Origin: Microbacterium sp. ACRRU
Lineage (GTDB): Bacteria > Actinomycetota > Actinomycetes > Actinomycetales > Microbacteriaceae
Assembly: GCF_022346945.1 (NCBI RefSeq)
Contig: NZ_JAKRNI010000010.1
Location: 19,874-83,873 of the forward strand
Length of the DNA: 64,000 nucleotides
Reading direction: 5' to 3'
The position numbers were made by a program, and so were the translations under genes. Positions 8,191 through 16,813 of the stretch are shown here, piece by piece. Numbering within the stretch: position 1 is the stretch's first letter; every line of letters begins with the position of its first letter. The notes below the pieces were generated by a model. That model saw nothing but the letters and a program-made list of their open reading frames with translations, was not told the DNA's origin and ran no database searches.

Positions 8191-9495
8191 ATGTCTGTTC
8201 TCGCCAGCGCACCAGAACCGTCGCCCACCTCGCCCACGTCTCCCGCCGACCTCGTCGACCCCTCCACCTGGGCGTGGGTCGGTGCACGGCTGCTCGAGTT
8301 CGGCGGTGTCGCGCTGCGCGTGGCCGGGGTCATCATCGGCGTCGTCGTCGCCGCGTGGATCCTGCGCTCGATCATTCGCCGCGTCGTCGACCGGATCGTC
8401 AACGGAGCCAAGAAGAACGCGCGCGTGGACGACACGCAAGCGCTCGATCGGTCGCCGCTCGCCGCGGTCCGGCTCGTGCAGCGCACACGGACGCTCGGCA
8501 CGATCCTGCAGAACATCGTCAACGTCGTCCTGGTGGTCGTCGCGCTGGTTTGGATCGCCGGGATCGTCGCCCCCAACGCCCTGGCATCCCTGACGCTCCT
8601 CACCGCGGCGGTCGGTGCGGGGCTCGGCTTCGGCGCGCAGAACATCGTCAAGGACGTCCTGAACGGCATCTTCATCGTCGCCGAGGACCAGATCGGTATC
8701 GGAGACGTCGTCGACCTCGGTCTCGCCACCGGAATCGTCGAATTCGTGAGCGTACGGATCACTCACGTCCGCGACGTCAACGGCACGCTCTGGTACGTGC
8801 GCAACGGCGAGATCACCCGGATCGGAAACATGTCGCAGGGCTGGTCTCGCGTGATCATCGACCTGGCCGTTCCCGTGGACGCCGACATCGAAGAGGTCGA
8901 GAAGGCGATGCTCGGTGCCGCCAAGGGGCTCGCCAAGGAGACGAAGTGGCGGTCCCGCATCATCGAGCAGCCCGAGATCTGGGGTCTGGAGTCCATCAGT
9001 GGCGACGCCTTGGTGATCCGGCTGGTCATGAAGACCCGGTCAAGCGCGAAGGACGATGTCGCCCGAGAACTGCGCGTGCGACTGAAGAGAGCCATAGACG
9101 CGCTCGGCGTCACGCTTCCGCAGCTCAACTCGATCATCCTGACGGGGGCCGAGGGCGCGCAGAGCGTCCGCGGGGCCAACCCTCCGAAGACGAAGCCGAC
9201 GCCGGTGCCTCCCGCTGTCGAACGACCCGTCTGGCGCCCGCGGCGCAAGAAGCTCGCGGTCAGCGACACGGTCCTGGACACGGACGCCACGGCAGCCGAG
9301 GTCGCGGCGTCGGAGGTGGCGGCGTCCGACGTCGCAGCGGCCAAAAAGCCCTCCCCTCCCGCGCGCACACCGAAGCCCACCGATGTCACCTCTCCCCCGA
9401 CTTCGACTGGCGGACCGGCCCCGCGTTCGGGCGACGGCGTCGACAAGCCCACTCCTCCCGCCGTGCGGGCCGATGACGACGGAGCCTCCGCGTGA
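8191..9495 (+). CDS. Small-conductance mechanosensitive channel (MscS family)
   Basis: A 434-residue MscS channel that opens under membrane tension to release solutes after osmotic downshock. Three hydrophobic segments (around residues 30–55, 105–130 and 135–165) precede the beta domain; the third has the Gly/Ala-rich pore-helix pattern (TLLTAAVGAGLGFGAQNIV). The last 110 residues are Pro/Ala/Thr-rich with a repeated AAxVAASE pattern and look disordered and cytoplasmic. An in-frame ATG at 8140 lies inside the upstream terminator hairpin and is rejected; 8191 fits the leaderless promoter spacing, with 8182 as alternative. The stop overlaps the hemoglobin start (GTGA). Confidence 0.9.
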   Translation: MSVLASAPEPSPTSPTSPADLVDPSTWAWVGARLLEFGGVALRVAGVIIGVVVAAWILRSIIRRVVDRIVNGAKKNARVDDTQALDRSPLAAVRLVQRTRTLGTILQNIVNVVLVVVALVWIAGIVAPNALASLTLLTAAVGAGLGFGAQNIVKDVLNGIFIVAEDQIGIGDVVDLGLATGIVEFVSVRITHVRDVNGTLWYVRNGEITRIGNMSQGWSRVIIDLAVPVDADIEEVEKAMLGAAKGLAKETKWRSRIIEQPEIWGLESISGDALVIRLVMKTRSSAKDDVARELRVRLKRAIDALGVTLPQLNSIILTGAEGAQSVRGANPPKTKPTPVPPAVERPVWRPRRKKLAVSDTVLDTDATAAEVAASEVAASDVAAAKKPSPPARTPKPTDVTSPPTSTGGPAPRSGDGVDKPTPPAVRADDDGASA

Positions 9496-9959
9496 GCGAA
9501 CCCATCTCCTTCTACGAGCAGGCCGGCGGTATGGACACGTTCCGCCGCCTCGTCGACGCCTTCTACCGCGGCGTCGCCGGGGACGACGTCCTCAAGCCCA
9601 TGTATCCCGAGGAGGACCTCGGCCCCGCAGCCGAACGCCTGACGCTCTTCCTCGCGCAGTACTGGGGCGGCCCGACCACGTACAGCGAGAATCGCGGTCA
9701 TCCGCGCCTCCGTATGCGGCACATGCCGTTCCACGTCGACCCTGACGCCCGCGACCGGTGGCTGCGTCACATGCGCGCGGCGGTCGACGAGATCGCGTTG
9801 CCGCCCGCGCTCGAAGCACCGCTGTGGGATTACCTCGAGCGCGCCGCGCACGCCATGGTCAACACCTTCGAGCCGCGCGGTATCGCACCGACATCCGACG
9901 GTCGCGGGAGCGGTGGGTTGCCGATCCGTCCCGCGGACGGGGCGACGCCGCGACCCTGA
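9492..9959 (+). CDS. glbO: Group II truncated hemoglobin (trHbO)
   Basis: A 155-residue 2-on-2 globin. Residues matching the Mycobacterium tuberculosis trHbO haem pocket can be placed by alignment: Tyr25 (B10), Tyr38 (CD1), proximal His77 in RMRHMPF (F8) and Trp90 (G8). These define group II proteins, which bind O2 tightly and have been linked to peroxide or NO chemistry. The C-terminal tail of about 30 residues is Gly/Pro-rich. It starts with GTG overlapping the mscS stop and is presumably cotranscribed with the channel. Confidence 0.93.
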   Translation: MSEPISFYEQAGGMDTFRRLVDAFYRGVAGDDVLKPMYPEEDLGPAAERLTLFLAQYWGGPTTYSENRGHPRLRMRHMPFHVDPDARDRWLRHMRAAVDEIALPPALEAPLWDYLERAAHAMVNTFEPRGIAPTSDGRGSGGLPIRPADGATPRP

Positions 9960-10068
9960 TCGCACCGGTGTGTGTGGGCCACGAACGGACGATTCCCGGA
10001 CCGGACGAGTGGCGCACCGCCCCTCGGACGGCGCACCGCTGAGAGCGGGACCCCCTTTCGACGGGAGC

Positions 10069-10956
10069 TCAGCGTCCGAAGAAGTCCCCGAGGCCCGGAA
10101 GGCGCCACTCGCCGAGGCTCTCGCCGATCCCGCTGATCTGCTCGCCGACGCCCGAGATGCCGTCCTGCACCGTGCCGCCGAGGTCTGCGACACCGTCGAT
10201 GCCGACGCCCGAGGCCAGCGACTCCACGTCGATTCCGGTCGCGAGAGCCTCGAGGTCGACGCCCTCGGCGAGAGCCGCGAAGTCGACGCCGGCCTGGGCG
10301 GCGTGCGCCAAGAGCGGCGCGGCGACGGCGCTCACGACGGCCCCGCCGGCCACGACGGCGAGCAGGGCTGCCGCTCCTCCCGCGCCCGCGACGACGGCAC
10401 CCGTGCCGCCGGCGCGCGCGAGCAGCTGGCGCATCCGTCCGGGTCGCTGGGCCTCCGCGCGTCCCGCGGCGCGCGCCAGGTCGGCTGCGGAGTCCGACCG
10501 GGGGCGCTCGTGCGGTGCCAGGTCGGCATCCATCCGGGAACGCACGTGCGCCCGCTGCGCGGGGGTCAGGCGGGCGAACGCGTCACGGTGCAGGTGTTCG
10601 ACCTGCTCCGGCGACGCGGTCCGGACGAGGTAGTCGTAACGGGCGATCGCCTCTCTGTCGGCTGCGGAGAGGTCGTGCCGACGGCCGCCTGCCGGCGGAG
10701 GTGCGTATCGCGCCGTGGGGTTTCGCGGCGCGTCGGTCCCCCACGCCGGCGGCGCATACCCGCCGCCCTCCGCCGAGGGCGCCCCCGGGGCGCCGGGCGC
10801 GGGACGGGCATCGCGCTGACCACCGGTCACCGCATCGGCCGCCGAGCGGACGACATCGCGCCAATCGCGACTGGCCGCGGAACCGGACGGTCGAGCGGAT
10901 GACGCTTTGTCGACGGCGCGGGAAGCCATATCGAGGAAACGTGAGAACGAGGACAT
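10069..10956 (-). CDS. Hypothetical protein with Gly/Ala-rich hydrophobic centre
   Basis: A 295-residue protein I do not recognise functionally. Residues 1–35 look helical and amphipathic (SSFSRFLDMASRAVDKAS), followed by a Pro/Gly-rich linker, a charged helical region (AADREAIARYDYLVRTAS, resembling a short helical hairpin) and a long Ala/Gly/Val hydrophobic stretch around 190–225 that could span a membrane. The tail is a run of short degenerate repeats of the type VDxEALAxGID/VESLASGVGID. It contains no cysteine. ATG at 10956 is chosen because AAAGG lies 6–7 nt upstream. Related proteins occur in Microbacteriaceae, sometimes mislabelled as cation-transporting ATPase. Confidence 0.7.
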   Translation of the reverse strand: MSSFSRFLDMASRAVDKASSARPSGSAASRDWRDVVRSAADAVTGGQRDARPAPGAPGAPSAEGGGYAPPAWGTDAPRNPTARYAPPPAGGRRHDLSAADREAIARYDYLVRTASPEQVEHLHRDAFARLTPAQRAHVRSRMDADLAPHERPRSDSAADLARAAGRAEAQRPGRMRQLLARAGGTGAVVAGAGGAAALLAVVAGGAVVSAVAAPLLAHAAQAGVDFAALAEGVDLEALATGIDVESLASGVGIDGVADLGGTVQDGISGVGEQISGIGESLGEWRLPGLGDFFGR

Positions 10957-11125
10957 GGGAAGCCTTTCGACGGGGCGGCATGGATGCCGCGGCGTCAAGG
11001 TCTCTTCCGTTCCGAGGAACCGGCGGCCCCGGGTCCCGTGGTGGGACCGTGATGACGAGGCTGTCGCGAGGGAGTACTCCCCTTGTGGACACGACGCTAA
11101 CGGTCGTGGCTATGAAGACGCTGGA

Positions 11126-11794
11126 TCACCGACCGGTGGACCGGACCGCCGTCAAGCCGGAGCGCACCGGGCCGCGCACGAGCACGTGACCGCGGTTCAA
11201 GGTCACGCGGGTCCATGCCCCGCTCGAGCGAACCGTCGCCTGTTCCGCACCGGCGATGAATCCCAGGGCGAACGCCGCGAAGGCGGTGCCCAACGGCAGA
11301 CCGCCGAGCTGCTCATCGGGCTGCCCCCACACCTGGCCGCGGACCGTGCGCACGACGTCTTCGCCGGGGTCGGCGGGCAGGGCGTCGGCGACGGCGGCGA
11401 TGCCGTACTGGGCGCGGGCGGCGAGGATCGAGCTGTCGAGGGACGCCGTCTGCTCCCATCCTCCCCGCGGCGGCGAGATCCCGGCCCACGCGGGGGCGAC
11501 GGCCGTCTCGGGGAGGACGATCGCGGACGCGTCATCGGGGGCGAGGGAGAGGGCGGATGCCTCGACCCCGAGGTCGCACTCGAGTTCGGGGTCGACCTCG
11601 GAGATACGCAGTCCGAGCACGGTGGGCGTGGCATCCAGGAGCCCGCGGGGCGCCAGCGGCGCCGCGGTGGTCACGAGCACACCCGCCGCGGCGCGCAGCC
11701 GCACGACACCGTCACCGAGGCGGACGGCCCGAGAGGCGAAGGTCAGCAGGTCGGCGGCCGCCTGCGGGTCGGGGAACATCAGGCGCGCGGACAC
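11126..11794 (-). CDS. Conserved hypothetical protein
   Basis: A 222-residue protein of unknown function with an alternating hydrophobic pattern and no membrane segment strong enough to be called. It starts SARLMFPDPQAAADLLTFASRAVRLGDG and contains the conserved-looking block APLAPRGLLDATPTVLGLR. Similar unnamed proteins are familiar from Microbacterium. GTG at 11794 is selected because TAGCTT ends 7 nt upstream; the frame stays open for 53 more codons, but that part overlaps the divergent thioesterase. It shares its upstream region with tesB. Confidence 0.65.
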   Translation of the reverse strand: MSARLMFPDPQAAADLLTFASRAVRLGDGVVRLRAAAGVLVTTAAPLAPRGLLDATPTVLGLRISEVDPELECDLGVEASALSLAPDDASAIVLPETAVAPAWAGISPPRGGWEQTASLDSSILAARAQYGIAAVADALPADPGEDVVRTVRGQVWGQPDEQLGGLPLGTAFAAFALGFIAGAEQATVRSSGAWTRVTLNRGHVLVRGPVRSGLTAVRSTGR

Positions 11795-11801
11795 TCGCCC
11801 T

Positions 11802-11807
11802 AAGCTA
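11802..11807 (-). promoter_or_regulatory. Leaderless-type -10 element
   Basis: TAGCTT on the minus strand, 7-nt spacer, GTG at 11794. Confidence 0.45.
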
Positions 11808-11846
11808 TCAAGTGACACAGGCTTCTGCGCCGGAACGGGAGTGAGC

Positions 11847-12716
11847 GTGACCGACGCCATCGATCCTGTCGCCTCGTTGCTCGCGGTACTCGATCTCCGC
11901 GACGCGGGCGCACGGACCACCGAAGACATCTTCACCGGCTCTTCGCAGCCCATGCCCTTCGGGCGCGTCTACGGCGGACAGGTCCTCGCCCAGTCCGTCG
12001 TCGCGGCCTCCCGCACCCTGCCCGCCGAGCGCACCGTGCACTCCATGCACGGCTACTTCCTGCGCCCCGGTGATCCTGCCGAAGGCATCACGTTCTCGGT
12101 CGACCGCATCCACGACGGGCGCTCCTTCTCGACCCGGCGGACGCAGGCGTTCCAGGGCGGTGTGCCGATCTTCTCCATGATCGCGTCGTTCCAGGACGAG
12201 GATCCCGGCCTCGAACACGCCGAACCGATGCCCGAAGGCATCCCTCAGCCCGAGGATCTACCGTCGTTCGACGACGCCGAGCTGCACCCGATGAGTCGGC
12301 GCCTGTTCTCCGAGCGCCCGGTCGAGGTGCGGCACGTGCCCTCGCCGGTGTACACCTCCGTCGAGGGTCCTCACGTGCCGCGACAAGCCGTCTGGATGCG
12401 CACCCGGAGCCCGCTGCCGGATGACGCGGCGGTGCACCGGGCGGCGCTGGCCTATGTGAGCGACCTCACCATCCAGGAGACGATCCTGCGCGGCCACGGT
12501 GTGCCGTGGAGCACGTCGGGTCTGCGCGTGGCGAGCCTCGACCACGCGATGTGGTGGCACCGGCCCGGGCGCGTGGACGAGTGGCTGCTGTACGTGCAGG
12601 AGTCGCCGAACGCGCGGGGCGGTCGAGGACTTTCGACCGGCCGGATCTACACGCGGGATGGACTTCTGCTCGCGAGCGTCGCGCAAGAGGTCATGGTGCG
12701 CGTGCCGGCCAAGTAG
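11847..12716 (+). CDS. tesB: Acyl-CoA thioesterase II
   Basis: A 289-residue double hot-dog thioesterase hydrolysing acyl-CoA to free fatty acid and CoA. FGRVYGGQVLAQSVVAASRTL and VHSMHGYFLRPGD near the N-terminus are the classic TesB blocks, and the second hot-dog repeat with the HAMWWHRPGRVDEWLLY motif completes the fold. Length matches the family (about 285). GTG at 11847 has GGGAG 5 nt upstream; the in-frame GTG at 11841 is less well placed. It is transcribed away from the hypothetical gene and ends at a long inverted repeat. Confidence 0.92.
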   Translation: MTDAIDPVASLLAVLDLRDAGARTTEDIFTGSSQPMPFGRVYGGQVLAQSVVAASRTLPAERTVHSMHGYFLRPGDPAEGITFSVDRIHDGRSFSTRRTQAFQGGVPIFSMIASFQDEDPGLEHAEPMPEGIPQPEDLPSFDDAELHPMSRRLFSERPVEVRHVPSPVYTSVEGPHVPRQAVWMRTRSPLPDDAAVHRAALAYVSDLTIQETILRGHGVPWSTSGLRVASLDHAMWWHRPGRVDEWLLYVQESPNARGGRGLSTGRIYTRDGLLLASVAQEVMVRVPAK

Positions 12717-12730
12717 ATGCCACTGCCGAG

Positions 12731-12794
12731 GCACGAGTCGCCAAGAATTGTCGCTTCTGGACGCTCGACGGCGACGAATCTTGGCGACTCGCGC
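12731..12794. repeat. Long imperfect inverted repeat (REP-like) between convergent genes
   Basis: Arms 12731–12755 and 12770–12794 are complementary at 21 of 25 positions, with a 14-nt loop. The core CGAGTCGCCAAGA is perfect. It sits between the convergent tesB and FadM-like thioesterase genes and could terminate both. No U-tract. Confidence 0.6.
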
Positions 12795-12816
12795 GTGGGC
12801 GACGGCGGCAGCTGCT

Positions 12817-13344
12817 TCAGCGTCCGCGGCGGCGGTACTCGATCGGGTCGCCGATGTACGGAGCCCATGCTGCGCGCTCGGTCTCGGTCCAGCGGATCGG
12901 CCGACCGCTCGCGGTGTCCACGAGTACGACGACCGCGGTCGCGCGGGCGTAGAGCACGGGCTCGTCCTCGCCCGCGGGGCTGAAGACCTCGAAGCAGATG
13001 TCGGCGCTCGAACCGCCCATCGCGCCGATCCAGAGGCGCACGTCGAGGGGGCGCTGGCTGTAGGGCACCGGGCGCAGGTACTCGATTTCCTGCCGCGCGA
13101 TGAGCGTCGCGCGCTCGCCCCCGCTCTCGAGCACGCTCATGTCGAACACGGCGGTCGGCAGGGATTCCCCGGGGCCGTCTCCCCGCCAGAACGCTCGCAG
13201 TCGCGCCTCCTCGAGCAGTTTCAGCATCGAGGTGTTGTTGACGTGCCCCAGCGCGTCGAGGTCGCCCCATCGCAGCGGGATGGGGACGTGCACCCGCGCG
13301 GGCCCCGCCTCGACGGGACCCGCGCTGTCAGCGGCGTCAGTCAC
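12817..13344 (-). CDS. FadM/YbgC-like acyl-CoA thioesterase (4HBT family)
   Basis: A 175-residue single hot-dog protein. RWGDLDALGHVNNTSMLKLLEEAR carries the catalytic Asp and the HVNN turn of the 4-hydroxybenzoyl-CoA thioesterase family, and EYLRPVPY is the paired beta strand. Likely hydrolyses an acyl- or aroyl-CoA; exact substrate unknown. GTG at 13344 overlaps the last 8 bases of ettA, so it is the second gene of an ettA operon. The ORF could start further upstream within ettA but that extension lacks family similarity. Confidence 0.85.
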   Translation of the reverse strand: MTDAADSAGPVEAGPARVHVPIPLRWGDLDALGHVNNTSMLKLLEEARLRAFWRGDGPGESLPTAVFDMSVLESGGERATLIARQEIEYLRPVPYSQRPLDVRLWIGAMGGSSADICFEVFSPAGEDEPVLYARATAVVVLVDTASGRPIRWTETERAAWAPYIGDPIEYRRRGR

Positions 13345-15016
13345 GCGTGAGCTTGCGGTAGCTCGAACGCGACGGGTTCGCGGCATCAGGGCCGAGTCGC
13401 TCGACCTTGTTCGCCTCGTACGCCTCGAAGTTGCCCTCGAACCAGTGCCACTGGTCGGGGTGCTCGTCGGTCCCCTCGTACGCGAGGATGTGCGTGGCGA
13501 TGCGGTCGAGGAACCACCGGTCGTGCGTGATGACCACCGCGCACCCGGGGAACTCCAGCAACGCGTTCTCGAGGGACTGCAGGGTCTCGACGTCCAGGTC
13601 GTTGGTGGGCTCGTCGAGGAGGAGGAGGTTACCGCCCTCCTTGAGCGTCAGCGCGAGGTTCAGGCGGTTGCGCTCACCGCCCGAGAGCACGCCCGCCTTC
13701 TTCTGCTGGTCGGGTCCTTTGAAGCCGAACTTCGACACGTACGCGCGCGAGGGGATCTCGGTCTTGCCGACCGTGATGATGTCGAGTCCGTCGGACACGA
13801 CCTCCCACAGCGTCTTGTTCGGGTCGATGTTGGCGCGCGACTGGTCGACGTAGCTGATCTTCACGGTCTCGCCGATCTTCAGCGTGCCGCCGTCGAGGGG
13901 CTCCAGCCCGACGATCGTCTTGAACAGGGTGGTCTTTCCCACGCCGTTCGGGCCGATGACGCCGACGATGCCGTTGGGCGGGAGGTTGAAGCTGAGGTTG
14001 GAGATGAGGGAACGGTCACCGAATCGCTTCTCGAGCTTCTTGGCGTCGATCACGATGCTGCCCAGGCGGGGCCCCGGCGGAATCTGGATCTCCTCGAAGT
14101 CCAGCTTGCGCGTGCGGTCAGCCTCGGCGGCCATCTCCTCGTAGCGAGCCAGACGTGCCTTCGACTTCGCCTGACGCCCCTTGGCGTTCGAGCGCACCCA
14201 CTCGAGCTCTTCCTTCAGACGCTTGGCGAGCTTGGCATCCTTCTTGCCCTGAACTTCGAGCCGCTCGCCCTTCTTCTCGAGGTAGGTCGAGTAGTTGCCC
14301 TCGTAGCCGATCAGCCGGCCGCGGTCGACCTCGGCGATCCATTCCGCGACGTTGTCGAGGAAGTACCGGTCGTGGGTGATGGCGATGACAGCGCCGGGGT
14401 ACTTCTGGAGGTGCTGCTCGAGCCAGAGAACGCTCTCCGCGTCGAGGTGGTTGGTCGGCTCGTCGAGGAGCAGGAGATCGGGCTTCTGCAGCAGCAGCTT
14501 GGTGAGCGCGACACGGCGCTTCTCTCCTCCCGAGAGCGGGCCGATGGCGGCATCTCCCGGCGGGGTGCGCAGGGCGTCCATCGCCTGCTCCAGCTGCGAG
14601 TCCAGGTCCCACGCGTCGGCGGCGTCGATCTCTTCCTGGAGGGTGCCCATCTCGGCCAGCAGCGCGTCGAAGTCGGCATCGGGGTCGCTCATCAGGGCGG
14701 AGATCTCGTTGAACCGGTCGACCTTGGCCTTGATGGCGATACCGTCCTGGATGTTCTCCAACACGGTCTTGTTCTCGTCGAGCTCGGGCTCCTGCATGAG
14801 GATTCCGACCGAGAAGCCGGGGCTCAGCTTGGCTTCACCGTTCGACGGGGTGTCCAGACCCGCCATGATCTTGAGGATCGTCGACTTACCCGCACCATTG
14901 GGACCGACCATGCCGATCTTGGCGCCCGGCAGGAACGCCATGGTGACGTCGTCGAGGATGAGCTTGTCGCCCACGGCCTTGCGGGCGCGGACCATGGAGT
15001 AGATGTATTCGGCCAT
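13337..15016 (-). CDS. ettA: ABC-F protein EttA, energy-dependent translational throttle
   Basis: A 559-residue soluble ABC-F ATPase with two nucleotide-binding domains and no membrane segments. First Walker A GPNGAGKST at 38–46, first signature LSGGEKRRVAL, linker rich in Lys/Arg/Glu around residues 245–310, second Walker A GPNGVGKTT and signature LSGGERNRLNL. The length and N-terminus (MAEYIYSMVRARK) identify EttA specifically. It binds the ribosomal E site and gates elongation according to the ATP/ADP ratio. A GC-rich leader of about 90 nt, possibly from a -10 in the TAGGCTGGATAC region near 15110, precedes it. Confidence 0.95.
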   Translation of the reverse strand: MAEYIYSMVRARKAVGDKLILDDVTMAFLPGAKIGMVGPNGAGKSTILKIMAGLDTPSNGEAKLSPGFSVGILMQEPELDENKTVLENIQDGIAIKAKVDRFNEISALMSDPDADFDALLAEMGTLQEEIDAADAWDLDSQLEQAMDALRTPPGDAAIGPLSGGEKRRVALTKLLLQKPDLLLLDEPTNHLDAESVLWLEQHLQKYPGAVIAITHDRYFLDNVAEWIAEVDRGRLIGYEGNYSTYLEKKGERLEVQGKKDAKLAKRLKEELEWVRSNAKGRQAKSKARLARYEEMAAEADRTRKLDFEEIQIPPGPRLGSIVIDAKKLEKRFGDRSLISNLSFNLPPNGIVGVIGPNGVGKTTLFKTIVGLEPLDGGTLKIGETVKISYVDQSRANIDPNKTLWEVVSDGLDIITVGKTEIPSRAYVSKFGFKGPDQQKKAGVLSGGERNRLNLALTLKEGGNLLLLDEPTNDLDVETLQSLENALLEFPGCAVVITHDRWFLDRIATHILAYEGTDEHPDQWHWFEGNFEAYEANKVERLGPDAANPSRSSYRKLTRD

Positions 15017-15251
15017 CGAGGACGTACCACCTTCGATCGGGGATGAGGGCCGCGCCGTCCCGGGTCGCGGAGGAGAATCTCAGCGAGGCGCCCGGGCTCG
15101 CGGGAAGTCGTATCCAGCCTAGCAATGCCACCTGGACGCCGACTCTCGGCGCGCACGCGCGCCCGGATCCCCCCGCCCCGCCTCTGGCTCCGGTTGCGGT
15201 TTCGGACCCGGGGTCGGTCCCTCCCTCACTGCCCCGCCGCCGGAGGGCTGG

Positions 15252-15743
15252 TCACCAGTCGATCGCGCGAGTCTGCCCGAGGAGGCACCCGCCCGCAGCG
15301 AGACCCGGCAGCACCGTGGTGACGGGGTCGCCGGTGGACGGCCCCACCTGGCCGACGAGACAGTCTTCTCCCCACCGCACCGAGAACTCGATGCTCTCCG
15401 CGGGGTTCCCGATCGTGGTTTCGTCGGGGGTGAGCTGCATCTGCGTCTTGTCGAAGCCGGCCGACACCAGCCCGTCGACGTACGCACGTCCCGCGGCACG
15501 ATCCGGCCCCGCCCACACGGCTTGGACCACTTGCGTGAACAGCGGCAGATTGTCGGCGGCGGAACCCGAAGCGATGAACGACGGCGTCGAGGGGGTCTCT
15601 GCAGCCGTCGGCGTGGGCGTCGACGTCACCGCGGAGGGCGTCGCGTCGTCGGTGGTGCCCGACAGGCCATCGGGGGCGCATCCCACCAGCGTGAGAGCCG
15701 CCGCGAGCACAAGCAGGACGGCCGGGCGTCGGTTCTCGATCAC
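15252..15743 (-). CDS. Small lipoprotein of unknown function
   Basis: A 163-residue secreted lipoprotein. After VIENRRP comes a hydrophobic segment ending in the lipobox L-V-G-C, a Thr/Pro-rich linker, then a compact domain with two cysteines (EDCLVG and GGCLLG) that may form a disulfide, ending in TRAIDW. I do not recognise the domain beyond saying it recurs in Microbacteriaceae. GTG at 15743 is chosen because it starts the signal peptide and lies 7 nt after TAGACT. It stands alone between ssb and ettA. Confidence 0.75.
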   Translation of the reverse strand: MIENRRPAVLLVLAAALTLVGCAPDGLSGTTDDATPSAVTSTPTPTAAETPSTPSFIASGSAADNLPLFTQVVQAVWAGPDRAAGRAYVDGLVSAGFDKTQMQLTPDETTIGNPAESIEFSVRWGEDCLVGQVGPSTGDPVTTVLPGLAAGGCLLGQTRAIDW

Positions 15744-15750
15744 GCGCTCG

Positions 15751-15756
15751 AGTCTA
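15751..15756 (-). promoter_or_regulatory. Leaderless-type -10 element for the lipoprotein
   Basis: TAGACT on the minus strand, 7-nt spacer, GTG at 15743. Confidence 0.5.
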
Positions 15757-15784
15757 CGGACCGCCGAAGACCCCGCCGACGCGC

Positions 15785-16324
15785 TCAGAACGGCGTCGAG
15801 TCGGCAGCCTCGACTAGCGCGGACGCCTCGCGGTCGTCCGCATCGGCGGTGGGGGTGAGCGCAGCGCGAGGGTCTTCTGGCGCAGCGCCGGGTACGGCCC
15901 ATGCCTCGTCGCTGCTCTCGGCGGTCGTCGCGTCGTCGTCCGCGCCCCGCGCGGCGGAGGACTGCGAACGCGCCCCGCGAGCAAAGGACGAGACCCCCCA
16001 GCGCAGATCGTGCCCGACGGCATCCGCCGTGACATCGGCGCTGACCCCCCGTTTCGCCTCGGTCTCCCACTCGCGCAGTCGCAATCGACCCGCCACGATG
16101 ACCCGTTCACCCTTGCGCAGTGAGGCGAGGGCGTTGCGCCCCAGCTCGCCGAACACCGACACGCCGTAGTAATTCGTGTGCCCGTCCACCCACTGGCCGC
16201 GTTCTCGATCGAACCGTCGCTCGCTCACGGCGAGCCGGAACGCCGCGATCGCCTCGCCCGTCCGGGTGGACCGCTCTTCCGGATCGCCGACGATGTTGCC
16301 GACGAGGGTGATGTGGTCGCTCAT
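15785..16324 (-). CDS. ssb: Single-stranded DNA-binding protein (secondary paralogue)
   Basis: A 179-residue OB-fold SSB. MSDHITLVGNIVGDPEERSTRTGEAIAAFRLAVSER and TNYYGVSVFGELGRNALASLRKGERVIVAGRL are the standard SSB strands. The tail is acidic and Ala-rich but ends DSTPF, not the DDDIPF-type tip of the housekeeping protein, and the gene is not in the rpsF-rpsR context; this suggests a second SSB, the kind used in recombination or competence in other actinobacteria. GAGAGG lies 8 nt before the ATG. A 13-bp hairpin lies in its leader. Confidence 0.9.
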   Translation of the reverse strand: MSDHITLVGNIVGDPEERSTRTGEAIAAFRLAVSERRFDRERGQWVDGHTNYYGVSVFGELGRNALASLRKGERVIVAGRLRLREWETEAKRGVSADVTADAVGHDLRWGVSSFARGARSQSSAARGADDDATTAESSDEAWAVPGAAPEDPRAALTPTADADDREASALVEAADSTPF

Positions 16325-16347
16325 GGTGTGTCCTCTCTGAGATGTGC

Positions 16348-16382
16348 GCTCCGGCATCCGCGTGCCCGACGGATGCCGGAGC
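16348..16382 (-). promoter_or_regulatory. Hairpin in the ssb leader
   Basis: Thirteen-bp perfect stem (GCTCCGGCATCCG with complement) and a 9-nt loop, 24 nt upstream of the ssb ATG. It holds one GGATGCC and one GGCATCC. It may block or modulate ssb expression, or terminate unseen upstream transcription. Confidence 0.45.
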
Positions 16383-16513
16383 CACGGCCAGGATGACTCG
16401 GCGTCTCCACGGTCCGCGGAGGCAATCGCCCCTCTCGTGGAGAGGCCCCGACTTCTGCTGGGTGGGGAGGATGGGCGTTCGAGGCGCCGAGCGGGAATGT
16501 CGGAGGTCCGTCG

Positions 16514-16519
16514 TACCGT
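16514..16519 (+). promoter_or_regulatory. Leaderless-type -10 element
   Basis: TACCGT, 6-nt spacer, ATG at 16526. Confidence 0.45.
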
Positions 16520-16525
16520 GTGGCC

Positions 16526-16783
16526 ATGACCACCGCACTGTGGAACGACCTCGCCCCGGCCCCGCGCCCGGCCGGGTGGGGTGCGGCGACGCACGTCGCC
16601 GTCGGCCTGTGGCGCATCGCCGACCCGCGCGGCGTCGTCGTCGGGCACGTGCGCGCCATCGCCACCGAGGGCGGCTGGCGCTTCGCCGCCGAGCGTTTTC
16701 ACGCCGCGACGGGTGGATTTCGGCGCCTCGGCGAGTTCTGGTCGTCGGCCGATGCCCTGGAGTGCCTGCGCTACGCGCGGTGA
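16526..16783 (+). CDS. Small hypothetical protein
   Basis: An 85-residue protein with no recognised domain. It is Trp/Arg-rich with alternating strands (HVAVGLWRIADPRGVVVGHVRAIATEG), suggesting a small beta-sheet fold, and ends with a short helix (SADALECLRYAR). The ATG at 16526 fits the leaderless promoter spacing; a GTG six bases earlier is possible. It is divergent from ssb and convergent with the MocR regulator, with no visible terminator between. Confidence 0.6.
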   Translation: MTTALWNDLAPAPRPAGWGAATHVAVGLWRIADPRGVVVGHVRAIATEGGWRFAAERFHAATGGFRRLGEFWSSADALECLRYAR

Positions 16784-16813
16784 GTCACGCCAGGCCCGGA
16801 GCCGCACCGCCGA

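Noticed and set aside
13337..15016. EttA as an antibiotic-resistance ABC-F protein
   Set aside because: N-terminus, length and linker match EttA, not Vga/Msr/OptrA types.
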